A stretch of DNA of 6,059 nt from JACQFK01 sp035644495 (GCA_035644495.1 DASQOM010000272.1:1-6059); one strand, 5' to 3'. Numbered from the stretch's first letter, positions 1 through 6,059 are shown. A program made the numbers and translations. The notes: generated by a model from the sequence alone, not told the origin.

Positions 1-1569
1 ATCGCCGAGCGCCAGCCGGAGATCGTGCGGATGATCCGCGCCGCCGGGCATGAGATCGCCAGCCGCGGGTACGGGAAGGGCGAGGTGCGCAGCCCCCAGG
101 CGCTGCGCGAAAACCTCCAGCGCACCCGCGAGGCGCTGGAAGGCGCCGGCTCGAACCGCATCTACGGATACCGCCACTGGCGCTGGATCATGCAGCCCGA
201 CGAGCTCTGGGTCCTGGACGTCCTGGCCTCTCAGGGATATGCCTACGATTCCAGCGTGAACCCGCTGTTCCGCCGCTTCCGCGCCCAGCCGCGCTTCTTC
301 GAGGCGCACCAACATCCGGAGCCCGGGGCGAATCCCGGAATCTGGGAATTCCCGGTTTCGACCACCAACCTGCTCGGGATGAGGATCCCGATCTCCGGCG
401 GGAACTATCTGCGCCAGCTGCCGCACCGGCTCATGAGCTCCGCCATCTCGAACTGGGACCGCTCGCGGTCGACGCCCATCCTGTTCTACTTCTTTCCGTG
501 GGAGATCGACTGCGAGCAGCCGCAGATCCAGGGGCTGTCGACCTTCCAGCGCATGCGCCATTACCGCCGGATCGGCAAGACGCGCCATGTCATGCGGAAG
601 TACGCGAAGATCTACGAGTTCCAGCCCATCGGCGACTACCTCGGCCTTCCGTGGAGGGAGGCCCCCGTCGCGCCGCGGGCGGCCCGGCCGCTCGGCGAAA
701 TCCTGACGGATTCCCCCGAGCTCCCCGTCGACGCCCCTTCGGTGACGATCGTGGTGCCCCTCTACAACGAGGAAACCAACATCCCCTATCTCCGCGGCAA
801 CCTGGTCGATCTCGGACGCCGCCTCGGGAGCAAGTTCCGCGTCCAGTTCATCCTCGTGGACGACGGAAGCTCCGACGGCACGTGGGAACAGCTGAAGACG
901 CGCTTCGCCGCGCTGCCCGGCTGCCGGGTGATCCGTCACGAGAAAAACTCGGGGGTCGCCGCCGCCATCCTGACCGGGATCCGGAATTCGACGACCCCCA
1001 TCGTCGCCTCGATGGATTGCGATTGCTCCTACGATCCCGGCGAGCTCGAGAAGATGATCCCGATGATCGACCACGCGGAGATGGTCACGGCGTCGCCCTA
1101 CCATCCCGACGGCGAAGTGTACAACGTGCCGCCGTGGCGGCTCTTCCTGTCCCGGACCCTTTCCGGCATCTACAGCCTGCTGCTGTCCTCCAAGATCCAC
1201 ACCTACACGAGCTGCTTCCGCGTGTACCGGAAATCGGCCGTCGAGAACCTTCCCATCCAGCAGGGCGGCTTCCTGGGCATCGCGGAGATGCTGATCCGCC
1301 TCCGGCTCGCCGGGGGCCGGGTGGCCGAATATCCCACGACGCTCGCCTCGCGGCTCTTCGGCGAGTCGAAGATGAAGATCCTGCGGACCATCTACCGCCA
1401 TCTGGGGCTGATCGGAGAGCTGGTGCGCCTGCGCATGCGCGGGGGCGGTCCCGCCGCCCCGGCCGTTCCCGGGCCGCCGGCGCCGCCGACGGCGTCGACG
1501 CCGACTCCGGCCGCCCCCCTGCCCGGGCCGGCCCGGAAACCTCACACCAGCGGCGTGGAAGCCCCATGA
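1..1569 (+). CDS. Degenerate CE4 deacetylase domain fused to GT2 glycosyltransferase (5' partial)
   Basis: The reading frame is open from the first base, so the gene begins upstream; the GTG at 25 is internal to a deacetylase domain (GHEIAS follows at once) and is not a credible start. The first domain, to about nt 650, is NodB-like and resembles the DUF3473-type deacetylases of exopolysaccharide loci: GHEIAS, YDSS (nt 244-255), EFPVST, GGNYLRQLP and PWEID (nt 496-510). Its catalytic positions are changed: the HxxxH metal motif reads RGYGK (nt 64-78), the motif 5 His is Phe (nt 493-495), and the R-x-P motif reads RHW (nt 172-180). The second domain, nt 736 to about 1430, is a family 2 glycosyltransferase like dolichyl-phosphate-mannose synthases: VVPLYNEE, VDDGSSDGT (nt 856-882), a D-C-D motif (nt 1015-1023) and CFRVYRKSAV. 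No membrane segments are evident. A Pro/Ala-rich tail of about 45 residues ends the protein. Inferred role: glycan assembly at the cytoplasmic side, with the first domain perhaps binding glycan. Donor and acceptor are unknown. Confidence 0.88.
   Translation: MAERQPEIVRMIRAAGHEIASRGYGKGEVRSPQALRENLQRTREALEGAGSNRIYGYRHWRWIMQPDELWVLDVLASQGYAYDSSVNPLFRRFRAQPRFFEAHQHPEPGANPGIWEFPVSTTNLLGMRIPISGGNYLRQLPHRLMSSAISNWDRSRSTPILFYFFPWEIDCEQPQIQGLSTFQRMRHYRRIGKTRHVMRKYAKIYEFQPIGDYLGLPWREAPVAPRAARPLGEILTDSPELPVDAPSVTIVVPLYNEETNIPYLRGNLVDLGRRLGSKFRVQFILVDDGSSDGTWEQLKTRFAALPGCRVIRHEKNSGVAAAILTGIRNSTTPIVASMDCDCSYDPGELEKMIPMIDHAEMVTASPYHPDGEVYNVPPWRLFLSRTLSGIYSLLLSSKIHTYTSCFRVYRKSAVENLPIQQGGFLGIAEMLIRLRLAGGRVAEYPTTLASRLFGESKMKILRTIYRHLGLIGELVRLRMRGGGPAAPAVPGPPAPPTASTPTPAAPLPGPARKPHTSGVEAP
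1557..1561 (+). promoter_or_regulatory. Shine-Dalgarno site of the second deacetylase gene
   Basis: GGAAG lies 4 nt before the ATG at 1566, inside the end of the upstream gene. The spacing is short, so translation probably also relies on coupling through the ATGA stop/start overlap at 1566-1569. Confidence 0.45.
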
Positions 1570-2552
1570 GTCCCCGGCGCCCCATGCTCAGCCTCGGACT
1601 GGATCTTGACAATCTCTGGGCCTACATGAAGATCCATGGGGACGCCGGCTGGGACGCCTATCCGAGCTACCTCGACACGCTCGTGCCGATGATGCTCGAC
1701 GTGCTCCGCGAACATCGTCTCACGATCACCGTCTTCGTGGTCGGGCAGGACGCCGCGCTGGAAAAGAACCGCGCCGCGCTCTCGTCGATCTCCGCCGCGG
1801 GGCACGAGATCGGAAACCATTCCTTCCGACACGAGCCGTGGTTCCATCTCTACACCACCGCTGAAGTCGAAATCGAGATCCGCAGCGCCGAGGAGGCGAT
1901 CGAGACGGCGACCGGAAAGCGGACCCGGGGATTCCGCGGGCCGGGATACAGCTTCAGCCCGGACACGTTGAGAACGCTGGTCCGCCGGGGCTACCTTTAC
2001 GACTGCAGCTCGCTGCCCACCTTCCTCGGCCCCCTGGCCCGGGCCTATTACTTCTGGACCTCCGGGAAAATGTCGTCGGAAGAGCGGCACAAGCGCAGCA
2101 AACTCTACGGGACCCTCAAGGACGGCATGCAGCCGCTGCGTCCGTACACGTGGCTGGTCGACGGCAGGGAACTGGTCGAGCTGCCGGTGACCACCATGCC
2201 CGGGTTCCGCGTGCCGTTCCACCTCAGCTACCTGCTCTATCTCCGCCGCTTTTCCCGCGCGGCCGCCTGGACCTACCTGCGCACCTGCCTCGCCGTCTGC
2301 CGGATGACCGGGATCTCGCCGTCGTACCTCCTCCACCCGCTGGACTTCCTGGGCGGCGACCGGGTCCGCGAGCTGGCGTTCTTCCCCGGCATGGATCTCC
2401 CGACGGAGAAGAAACTCGACTTCGTCCATGAAGTTCTCGCGGCGATCCAGGAATCCTTCGACGTCGTCCCGCTCGAGGCGCATGCGAAGACCGTCGGCGT
2501 CCGGTCCCCCAACGGAGCCCGCTGCATCAGCCGGGAGCTGGCGCTTGAGTGA
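1566..2552 (+). CDS. Polysaccharide deacetylase (NodB/CE4 family), intact motifs
   Basis: This 328-residue protein is a metal-dependent carbohydrate esterase-like deacetylase, expected to remove N- or O-acetyl groups from a polysaccharide or glycolipid intermediate. The CE4 motifs are present in order: an acidic D-L-D (residues 13-15) in the motif 1 position, the metal-binding HSFRH (H85, H89) after GHEIGN, FRGPGY (R124, P126), YDCSS (145-149) and LHPLD (H257, the motif 5 histidine). No signal peptide or clear transmembrane helix is seen, so a cytoplasmic or membrane-peripheral substrate is likelier than the mature exported polymer. The ATG at 1566 is chosen because it forms an ATGA overlap with the previous stop and the first motif follows within 13 residues; the same frame is open far upstream, but that stretch is a shadow of the previous gene. 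It has the catalytic residues that the deacetylase domain of the preceding gene lacks. The family is secure, the substrate is unknown. Confidence 0.88.
   Translation: MSPRRPMLSLGLDLDNLWAYMKIHGDAGWDAYPSYLDTLVPMMLDVLREHRLTITVFVVGQDAALEKNRAALSSISAAGHEIGNHSFRHEPWFHLYTTAEVEIEIRSAEEAIETATGKRTRGFRGPGYSFSPDTLRTLVRRGYLYDCSSLPTFLGPLARAYYFWTSGKMSSEERHKRSKLYGTLKDGMQPLRPYTWLVDGRELVELPVTTMPGFRVPFHLSYLLYLRRFSRAAAWTYLRTCLAVCRMTGISPSYLLHPLDFLGGDRVRELAFFPGMDLPTEKKLDFVHEVLAAIQESFDVVPLEAHAKTVGVRSPNGARCISRELALE
2533..2537 (+). promoter_or_regulatory. Shine-Dalgarno site supporting a TTG start for the epimerase
   Basis: GGGAG lies 7 nt before TTG at 2545. It is the only well-placed ribosome site near the conserved N-terminal strand of the epimerase and decides the start, which overlaps the end of the deacetylase gene by 8 nt. 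Confidence 0.6.
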
Positions 2553-3786
2553 TCGGGCCCCGGTCCTGGTGGTGATGGGGACTCGCCCCGAGGCGATCAA
2601 GTTCCTTCCCGTGATCCGGTCTCTTTCGGTCGAGCCCCAGCTGCGTCTGGGGGTCGTCTCCACGGGCCAGCACCGGGAGATGGTGGAGCAGATTCTCGGC
2701 CCCTTCGGGGTGAAGCCGGACTACGATCTGGACATCATGCGGCCCGATCAGTCGCTCAACGACATCGTCTGCGGGGTCATCCCGCGGCTCGAGGCGCTCT
2801 ATAAGGACCTCGCCCCCCGCCTGGTGCTCGTGCAGGGGGATACGACGAGCGCCTTCGCCGCGGGCCTCGCCGCGTTCCACCGCCGGATCCTGGTCGGCCA
2901 CGTCGAGGCCGGGCTCCGCAGCTTCGACCGCTTCAATCCCTTCCCCGAGGAGAGCAACCGCCGCATGCTCTCCGGGGTCGCCGACCTGCACCTCGCGGCC
3001 ACGGCGTCCGCCGCGGCGAACCTTGCCCGCGAGGGGATCCCAAGCGATGATGTCGTCGTGACCGGGAACACCGTGATCGACAGCCTGCTGGAGATCCTGA
3101 AGCGTCCGGATCTCCTGGAGAAGTTCAGGGTCCGTGACCTGGCGATCGGCCCGACCGATCCGCTCGTGCTCATGACCCTGCATCGGCGGGAGAACTGGAT
3201 GCGGCCGCCCGGCGGGGGGGAATCGCCCCTCGAGCAGGTCCTGTCCGCCGTCGCCGCGGCCGCCGCCGAGTTTCCGAAGGCGAAGTTCGTCTATCCGGTC
3301 CATCCGAACCCGAACGTGCAGGAGCCGGCCCGGCGCATCCTGGGCGGCCGGCCGAACGTCCATCTCCTCGCCCCGCTTCCGCATCTCCCCTTCGTCGACC
3401 TGCTCGTACGGGCGACGGTCGTGCTGACGGACTCGGGGGGCATCCAGGAGGAGAGCCCGTCGCTCGGCGTGCCCGTGCTGGTCGCGCGGAAGACCACCGA
3501 GCGCCCGGAAGCCGTCGACGCGGGCTACAACGAACTGGTCGGCACGGAGCGGGACGAGGTTCTCGCCGCGCTTCGACGCCGGCTCGAGCGGCCGTCCCGG
3601 CGTCCCGGGACACCCCCGCTGCCGAACCCCTATGGCGACGGCTTGGCGAGCGACCGGATCCGCCGCGCGATTCTGCACCGCCTGGGCCGCGGGCCGCGGC
3701 CGGACGGGTTCCAGCCGGACACCGGCCAGGCTTCCGAATCCGCATCACGAAAAGGGAATATGGTGGCACAAGGAGATTCTGCATGA
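2545..3786 (+). CDS. wecB: UDP-N-acetylglucosamine 2-epimerase (non-hydrolysing)
   Basis: This 413-residue protein is predicted to interconvert UDP-GlcNAc and UDP-ManNAc in the cytoplasm, providing a precursor for surface glycans. Family marks are GTRPEAIK (12-19), STGQHREM (39-46), QGDTTS with D99, HVEAGLR with E121, PFPEESNRR with E135/E136, VTGNTVID (172-179), TLHRREN with H213, TDSGGIQEE (295-303) and TTERPEAV (317-324). D99, E121, one of E135/E136 and H213 match the catalytic residues known in E. coli WecB. The TTG start is chosen from its ribosome site and because the protein then begins right at the first beta strand; an ATG at 2428 in this frame would add about 39 Arg/Ser-rich residues unlike the family and overlap the previous gene by 125 nt. 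It is longer than the usual 370-380 residues because of a Gly/Pro insertion (residues 220-227) and a tail of about 30 residues. A related 2-epimerase acting on a modified UDP-sugar (WbpI-like) cannot be excluded. Confidence 0.9.
   Translation: MSDRAPVLVVMGTRPEAIKFLPVIRSLSVEPQLRLGVVSTGQHREMVEQILGPFGVKPDYDLDIMRPDQSLNDIVCGVIPRLEALYKDLAPRLVLVQGDTTSAFAAGLAAFHRRILVGHVEAGLRSFDRFNPFPEESNRRMLSGVADLHLAATASAAANLAREGIPSDDVVVTGNTVIDSLLEILKRPDLLEKFRVRDLAIGPTDPLVLMTLHRRENWMRPPGGGESPLEQVLSAVAAAAAEFPKAKFVYPVHPNPNVQEPARRILGGRPNVHLLAPLPHLPFVDLLVRATVVLTDSGGIQEESPSLGVPVLVARKTTERPEAVDAGYNELVGTERDEVLAALRRRLERPSRRPGTPPLPNPYGDGLASDRIRRAILHRLGRGPRPDGFQPDTGQASESASRKGNMVAQGDSA
3770..3775 (+). promoter_or_regulatory. Shine-Dalgarno site of the aminotransferase gene
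   Basis: AAGGAG lies 7 nt before the ATG at 3783, a near-ideal ribosome site inside the last codons of the epimerase gene. It confirms the start at the ATGA overlap. Confidence 0.8.
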
Positions 3787-5006
3787 GCACGCCGAAAGCC
3801 AAGATCGCGCTCCCGTCCGAGGGAGACAGCACCGGGCGTTCCTTCGGTGAAGAGGAACTGGCGATCCTGAAGAAGGTCATCGCCTCCGGCACCCTGAACT
3901 GCACGAAGGGGACGGTCGTCCGCGATTTCGAGTCGCGCTTCGCCAAGTGGCTTGGCCTTCCGTTCTGCCGGACCACGACCTCCGGCACGGCTGCGGTCCA
4001 TACCGCGGTCGCCGCCGTCGATCCGGAGCCGGGCGACGAGATCATCACGACTCCGATCACCGACATGGGCGCGATCACGCCCATCCTTTACCAGGCGGCG
4101 ATCCCCGTCTTCGCCGACGTCGATCCGCTGACTTACAACATGACCGCGGAGACCATCGAGAAGAAGATCACGCGGCGCACGAAGGTGGTCATCGTGACGC
4201 ATCTGTTCGGGAACGCGTGCGACATGGATCCGATCGTGGACCTCTGCAAGAAGCGGAGCCTGCCCCTGATCGAGGACAGCGCTCAGTCCTTCGGATGCAC
4301 CTACAACGGCAAGCTGGTCGGCTCGATCGGCGACATCGGCGCCTTCAGCCTGCAGCAGACGAAGCACATGACCGCCGGGGAAGGCGGCATGGTGGTCGCC
4401 CGCGACGAGGCCCTGTCGCGCCGCATGCGGCTGTTCATCGACAAGGCCTGGGGCTACGGCGATCCCAAGCCCGACCATTATTTCCTTGCCTTGAACTACC
4501 GGATGACGGAACTTGTCGGGGCCGTGGCGCTGGCGCAGTTCGAGAAGCTGCCCGCCATGATCAAGCAGCGCGTCGCGATGGCCGAGCTGTTGAACCAGAA
4601 GATCGAAGGGACCCCCGGTGTGCTTCCGCCGAAGAAGACCGCGGGCTGCGCGCCCGTCTACTGGAGATACGCCATCCGGGTCGACGGCCCCCTGAAGGGG
4701 AAGGCCGACGCGCTCGGGGCCAAGCTGAAGGAAGCCGGCATCTTCTGCGCCCCCCGCTACATCCAGAAGCTCGCCTTCGAGTGCGAGGTGCTCCGCGACC
4801 AGAGAACCTTCGGTAAGAGCCGCTTCCCCTACGTCGGCGAACAGCGCAAGGGCGAGCCGGAGATCGTCTACCGCAAGGAGGACACCCCGGGCGCCATCGA
4901 GGCGCTGGCCGGCGTGGTGGTGCTCCCGTGGAACGAGCGGTACACCGAGGAGCACGTGGAGTTCATCGCCGCAGCCATCAGGGAGTCCGCCAAGGCGCTG
5001 GTCTAG
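3783..5006 (+). CDS. DegT/DnrJ/EryC1/StrS family PLP-dependent sugar aminotransferase
   Basis: This 407-residue enzyme is predicted to transfer an amino group, usually from glutamate or glutamine, to a keto-sugar (or keto-cyclitol) using pyridoxal phosphate. The fold-type I marks are complete: TTSGTAAVH (65-73) for the phosphate, ITDMGAI (92-98), PVFADVDP (108-115), IEDSAQSFG with D165 facing the pyridine nitrogen, and SLQQTKHMTAGEGG with the Schiff-base lysine K194. The C-terminal part runs through LNYRMTELVGA (237-247) to VVLPWNERYTEEHVEFI. The residues around the lysine recall the scyllo-inosose aminotransferase and AHBA-synthase/kanosamine branches more than the WbpE or perosamine-synthase branches; this is a judgement from memory, not an alignment. 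Length is normal to slightly long. The start overlaps the epimerase stop as ATGA. A Gfo/Idh/MocA dehydrogenase directly downstream is a plausible source of its keto substrate. Confidence 0.92.
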   Translation: MSTPKAKIALPSEGDSTGRSFGEEELAILKKVIASGTLNCTKGTVVRDFESRFAKWLGLPFCRTTTSGTAAVHTAVAAVDPEPGDEIITTPITDMGAITPILYQAAIPVFADVDPLTYNMTAETIEKKITRRTKVVIVTHLFGNACDMDPIVDLCKKRSLPLIEDSAQSFGCTYNGKLVGSIGDIGAFSLQQTKHMTAGEGGMVVARDEALSRRMRLFIDKAWGYGDPKPDHYFLALNYRMTELVGAVALAQFEKLPAMIKQRVAMAELLNQKIEGTPGVLPPKKTAGCAPVYWRYAIRVDGPLKGKADALGAKLKEAGIFCAPRYIQKLAFECEVLRDQRTFGKSRFPYVGEQRKGEPEIVYRKEDTPGAIEALAGVVVLPWNERYTEEHVEFIAAAIRESAKALV

Positions 5007-5038
5007 GAACAGGTACCGGAAACGAGGAGGGAGCGACC
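5007..5038 (+). other. Short intergenic gap without terminator
   Basis: This is the only non-coding gap in the window, 32 nt. It contains the ribosome site of the next gene and no stem-loop with a T-run, so transcription very probably continues through it. Confidence 0.7.
5025..5030 (+). promoter_or_regulatory. Shine-Dalgarno site of the oxidoreductase gene
   Basis: AGGAGG, a full anti-16S match, lies 8 nt before GTG at 5039. It fixes the start at this GTG rather than at in-frame starts further upstream, which overlap the aminotransferase gene. Confidence 0.85.
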
Positions 5039-6046
5039 GTGGGTAAAGTCGGCAAGGGCGAAGGAGTGCGTTTCGGCATCGTCGGCTGCGGCCGGATCGC
5101 GCAGTCCCATCTGCAGGCGCTGGGCACCATCTCCGAGGCCAAGCTGACGGCGGCGATCGAATCCCGCAAGGCCGCAGGCGAGGCCGTCGCCGCGGAGCAC
5201 AAGTGCACCCTGTACGGGGACTACAAGGACCCCGCGATCCTCGACAAAGTCGACGCCGTCATCATCTGCACGCCGCCCGATCTCCACCACGGCATCGCGC
5301 GGCATTTCCTCGAGCGCGGAATCGGCGTGCTCTGCGAGAAGCCGTTGACCATCAGCTCCGCCGACGCGCAGGACCTGGTCAAGCTGAGCCAGCAGAAGGA
5401 CGCCGTCCTCATGATGGCGTCGAAATTCCGCTACGTCGACGACATCATCAAAGCCAAGGCGATCGTCGAATCGGGAATCCTGGGCCGCGTCGTGATGTAC
5501 GAGAACAGCTTCTGCAGCCGGGTGAACATGGCCGATCGCTGGAACGCCAACAAGACCGTCTCCGGCGGCGGCGTCCTGATCGACAACGGATCGCACTCCG
5601 CCGACATCGCGCGGTACCTCCTCGGGCCGCTGTCTCAGGTCCAGGCGCAGATCGGCCTGAAGTCCCAGGGCCTCGAAGTCGAGGACACGGTTCGCGTCCT
5701 GTTCTCCACGCGGACCGGGGTCATGGGCACCTTCGACCTGTCGTGGACGGTGACCAAGGATTCCAAGAACTTCATCCAGATCTTCGGCTCCGAGGGGACG
5801 CTGCAGGTCGGCTGGAAGGGGTCGCGGTACGCGCAGGAAGGCTCCTCGAAGTGGGTGCCGTTCGGCACGGGATACGACAAGACCAAAGCCTTCGCGGCGC
5901 AGCACCAGAACTTCGTCGACTGTCTGAAGGGCAAGGACAAGCCGATCATCACGGCCGAGGACTCGCTGGCCTCCGTGCAGGTGGTGGAAGCGGCCTACCG
6001 GTCCATCGGGACCAATCAATGGGCGCGCCTCGAGGCCACCTCATGA
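5039..6046 (+). CDS. Gfo/Idh/MocA family NAD(P)-dependent oxidoreductase
   Basis: This 335-residue cytoplasmic dehydrogenase is predicted to oxidise a hydroxyl of a sugar, sugar nucleotide or cyclitol with NAD(P), or to act in reverse. The N-terminal Rossmann fold shows FGIVGCGRIAQSH (12-24) for the dinucleotide and VDAVIICTPPDLHHG (71-85). CEKPLT carries the family E-K-P motif, with K101 the usual catalytic lysine. The C-terminal substrate domain shows SGGGVLIDNGSHSADI (175-190), with D182 and H186 at the family's active-site D-x-G-x-H. Length is typical. The GTG start is set by a strong ribosome site and leaves about ten residues before the first strand. An in-frame ATG at 4928 would extend into the aminotransferase gene and add Arg/Gly-rich residues, and is rejected. 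The neighbouring aminotransferase suggests an oxidise-then-aminate pair as known for WbpB/WbpE, NtdC/NtdA and RifL/RifK; which substrate applies here is not visible. The stop overlaps the next gene as ATGA. Confidence 0.92.
   Translation: MGKVGKGEGVRFGIVGCGRIAQSHLQALGTISEAKLTAAIESRKAAGEAVAAEHKCTLYGDYKDPAILDKVDAVIICTPPDLHHGIARHFLERGIGVLCEKPLTISSADAQDLVKLSQQKDAVLMMASKFRYVDDIIKAKAIVESGILGRVVMYENSFCSRVNMADRWNANKTVSGGGVLIDNGSHSADIARYLLGPLSQVQAQIGLKSQGLEVEDTVRVLFSTRTGVMGTFDLSWTVTKDSKNFIQIFGSEGTLQVGWKGSRYAQEGSSKWVPFGTGYDKTKAFAAQHQNFVDCLKGKDKPIITAEDSLASVQVVEAAYRSIGTNQWARLEATS
6032..6035 (+). promoter_or_regulatory. Shine-Dalgarno site of the gene entering the right edge
   Basis: GAGG lies 7 nt before ATG at 6043. 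Together with the ATGA overlap it supports a real gene start there. Confidence 0.5.
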
Positions 6047-6059
6047 GCGACGCGCGGCC
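6043..6059 (+). CDS. Start of an unidentified gene (3' partial)
   Basis: An ATG overlapping the oxidoreductase stop as ATGA opens a frame reading M-S-D-A-R before the window ends. The overlap and the GAGG site are the same arrangement as at the other junctions, so it is probably the next gene of the operon. Five codons give no clue to the product. An acetyltransferase or another sugar-modifying enzyme would fit the context, but this is only a guess. Confidence 0.6.

Noticed and set aside
498..1565. Upstream in-frame extension of the second deacetylase
   Set aside because: The translation is Arg/Pro-rich and lies over the glycosyltransferase domain in another frame. The ATG at 1566 fits the family and the ATGA coupling.
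1542..2663. Long minus-strand open frame (373 codons) opposite the second deacetylase
   Set aside because: Shadow frame typical of GC-rich DNA. The translation is Arg/Gly/Glu-rich with no recognisable motif, while the + strand frame has the full set of CE4 motifs.
2527..3678. Long minus-strand open frame (383 codons) opposite the epimerase
   Set aside because: No family motifs and a composition biased to Arg, Asp and Gly. The + strand codes for a clear WecB-type protein over the same bases.
3947..4816. Plus-strand 289-codon frame inside the aminotransferase gene
   Set aside because: Arg/His/Asp-rich out-of-frame translation with no motif; it overlaps the real gene entirely.
3630..4955. Long minus-strand open frame (441 codons) opposite the aminotransferase
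   Set aside because: Antisense shadow of a strongly conserved PLP enzyme. No ribosome site or domain supports it.
5007..5038. Possible terminator or promoter between aminotransferase and oxidoreductase
   Set aside because: Only the 6-bp palindrome GGTACC is visible, with no stem-loop plus T-run and no room for a promoter besides the ribosome site.
5003..6019. Long minus-strand open frame (338 codons) opposite the oxidoreductase
   Set aside because: Same antisense GC effect; the Gfo/Idh/MocA motifs are all on the + strand.
1..6059. Search for mobile elements, CRISPR arrays, tRNA/rRNA genes and long repeats
   Set aside because: The window is almost fully coding on one strand. No inverted terminal repeats, spaced direct repeats or RNA-gene-like sequences were seen on reading.

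Overview
The window is about 6 kb of GC-rich bacterial DNA (roughly two-thirds G+C by eye) lying inside one tightly packed operon on the + strand. It holds four complete genes, one gene cut by the left edge and the first codons of another at the right edge. The genes are typical of an extracellular polysaccharide, capsule or O-antigen locus. The sequence does not fix the taxon. High GC, ATGA stop/start overlaps, GTG and TTG starts and good Shine-Dalgarno sites fit many environmental high-GC bacteria, such as Proteobacteria, Acidobacteriota and similar groups.

Layout. (1) 1-1569: C-terminal part of a two-domain protein, a NodB-like (CE4) polysaccharide deacetylase domain followed by a family 2 glycosyltransferase domain and a Pro/Ala-rich tail. 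(2) 1566-2552: a second, stand-alone CE4 deacetylase with an intact metal site. (3) 2545-3786: a non-hydrolysing UDP-N-acetylglucosamine 2-epimerase (WecB family). (4) 3783-5006: a DegT/DnrJ/EryC1/StrS PLP aminotransferase. (5) 5039-6046: a Gfo/Idh/MocA NAD(P)-dependent oxidoreductase. (6) 6043 onward: start of an unidentified gene. Four of the five junctions overlap (ATGA three times, 8 nt once). The fifth is a 32-nt gap with no terminator, so the set is probably transcribed and translated as a unit.

Likely teamwork. The epimerase would supply UDP-ManNAc or a related 2-epimer. The oxidoreductase and aminotransferase look like a ketone-forming and ketone-aminating pair that makes an amino sugar (or aminocyclitol). 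The glycosyltransferase builds the glycan, and the intact deacetylase could trim N-acetyl groups from it or from a lipid-linked intermediate. The exact sugar cannot be read from the sequence.

The most striking observation is that the CE4 domain fused to the glycosyltransferase keeps family landmarks but has lost both metal-binding histidines (Arg and Lys instead), the conserved motif 5 histidine (Phe instead) and the usual R-x-P motif. It therefore looks like a pseudo-deacetylase joined to a glycosyltransferase, directly upstream of a deacetylase with intact motifs.
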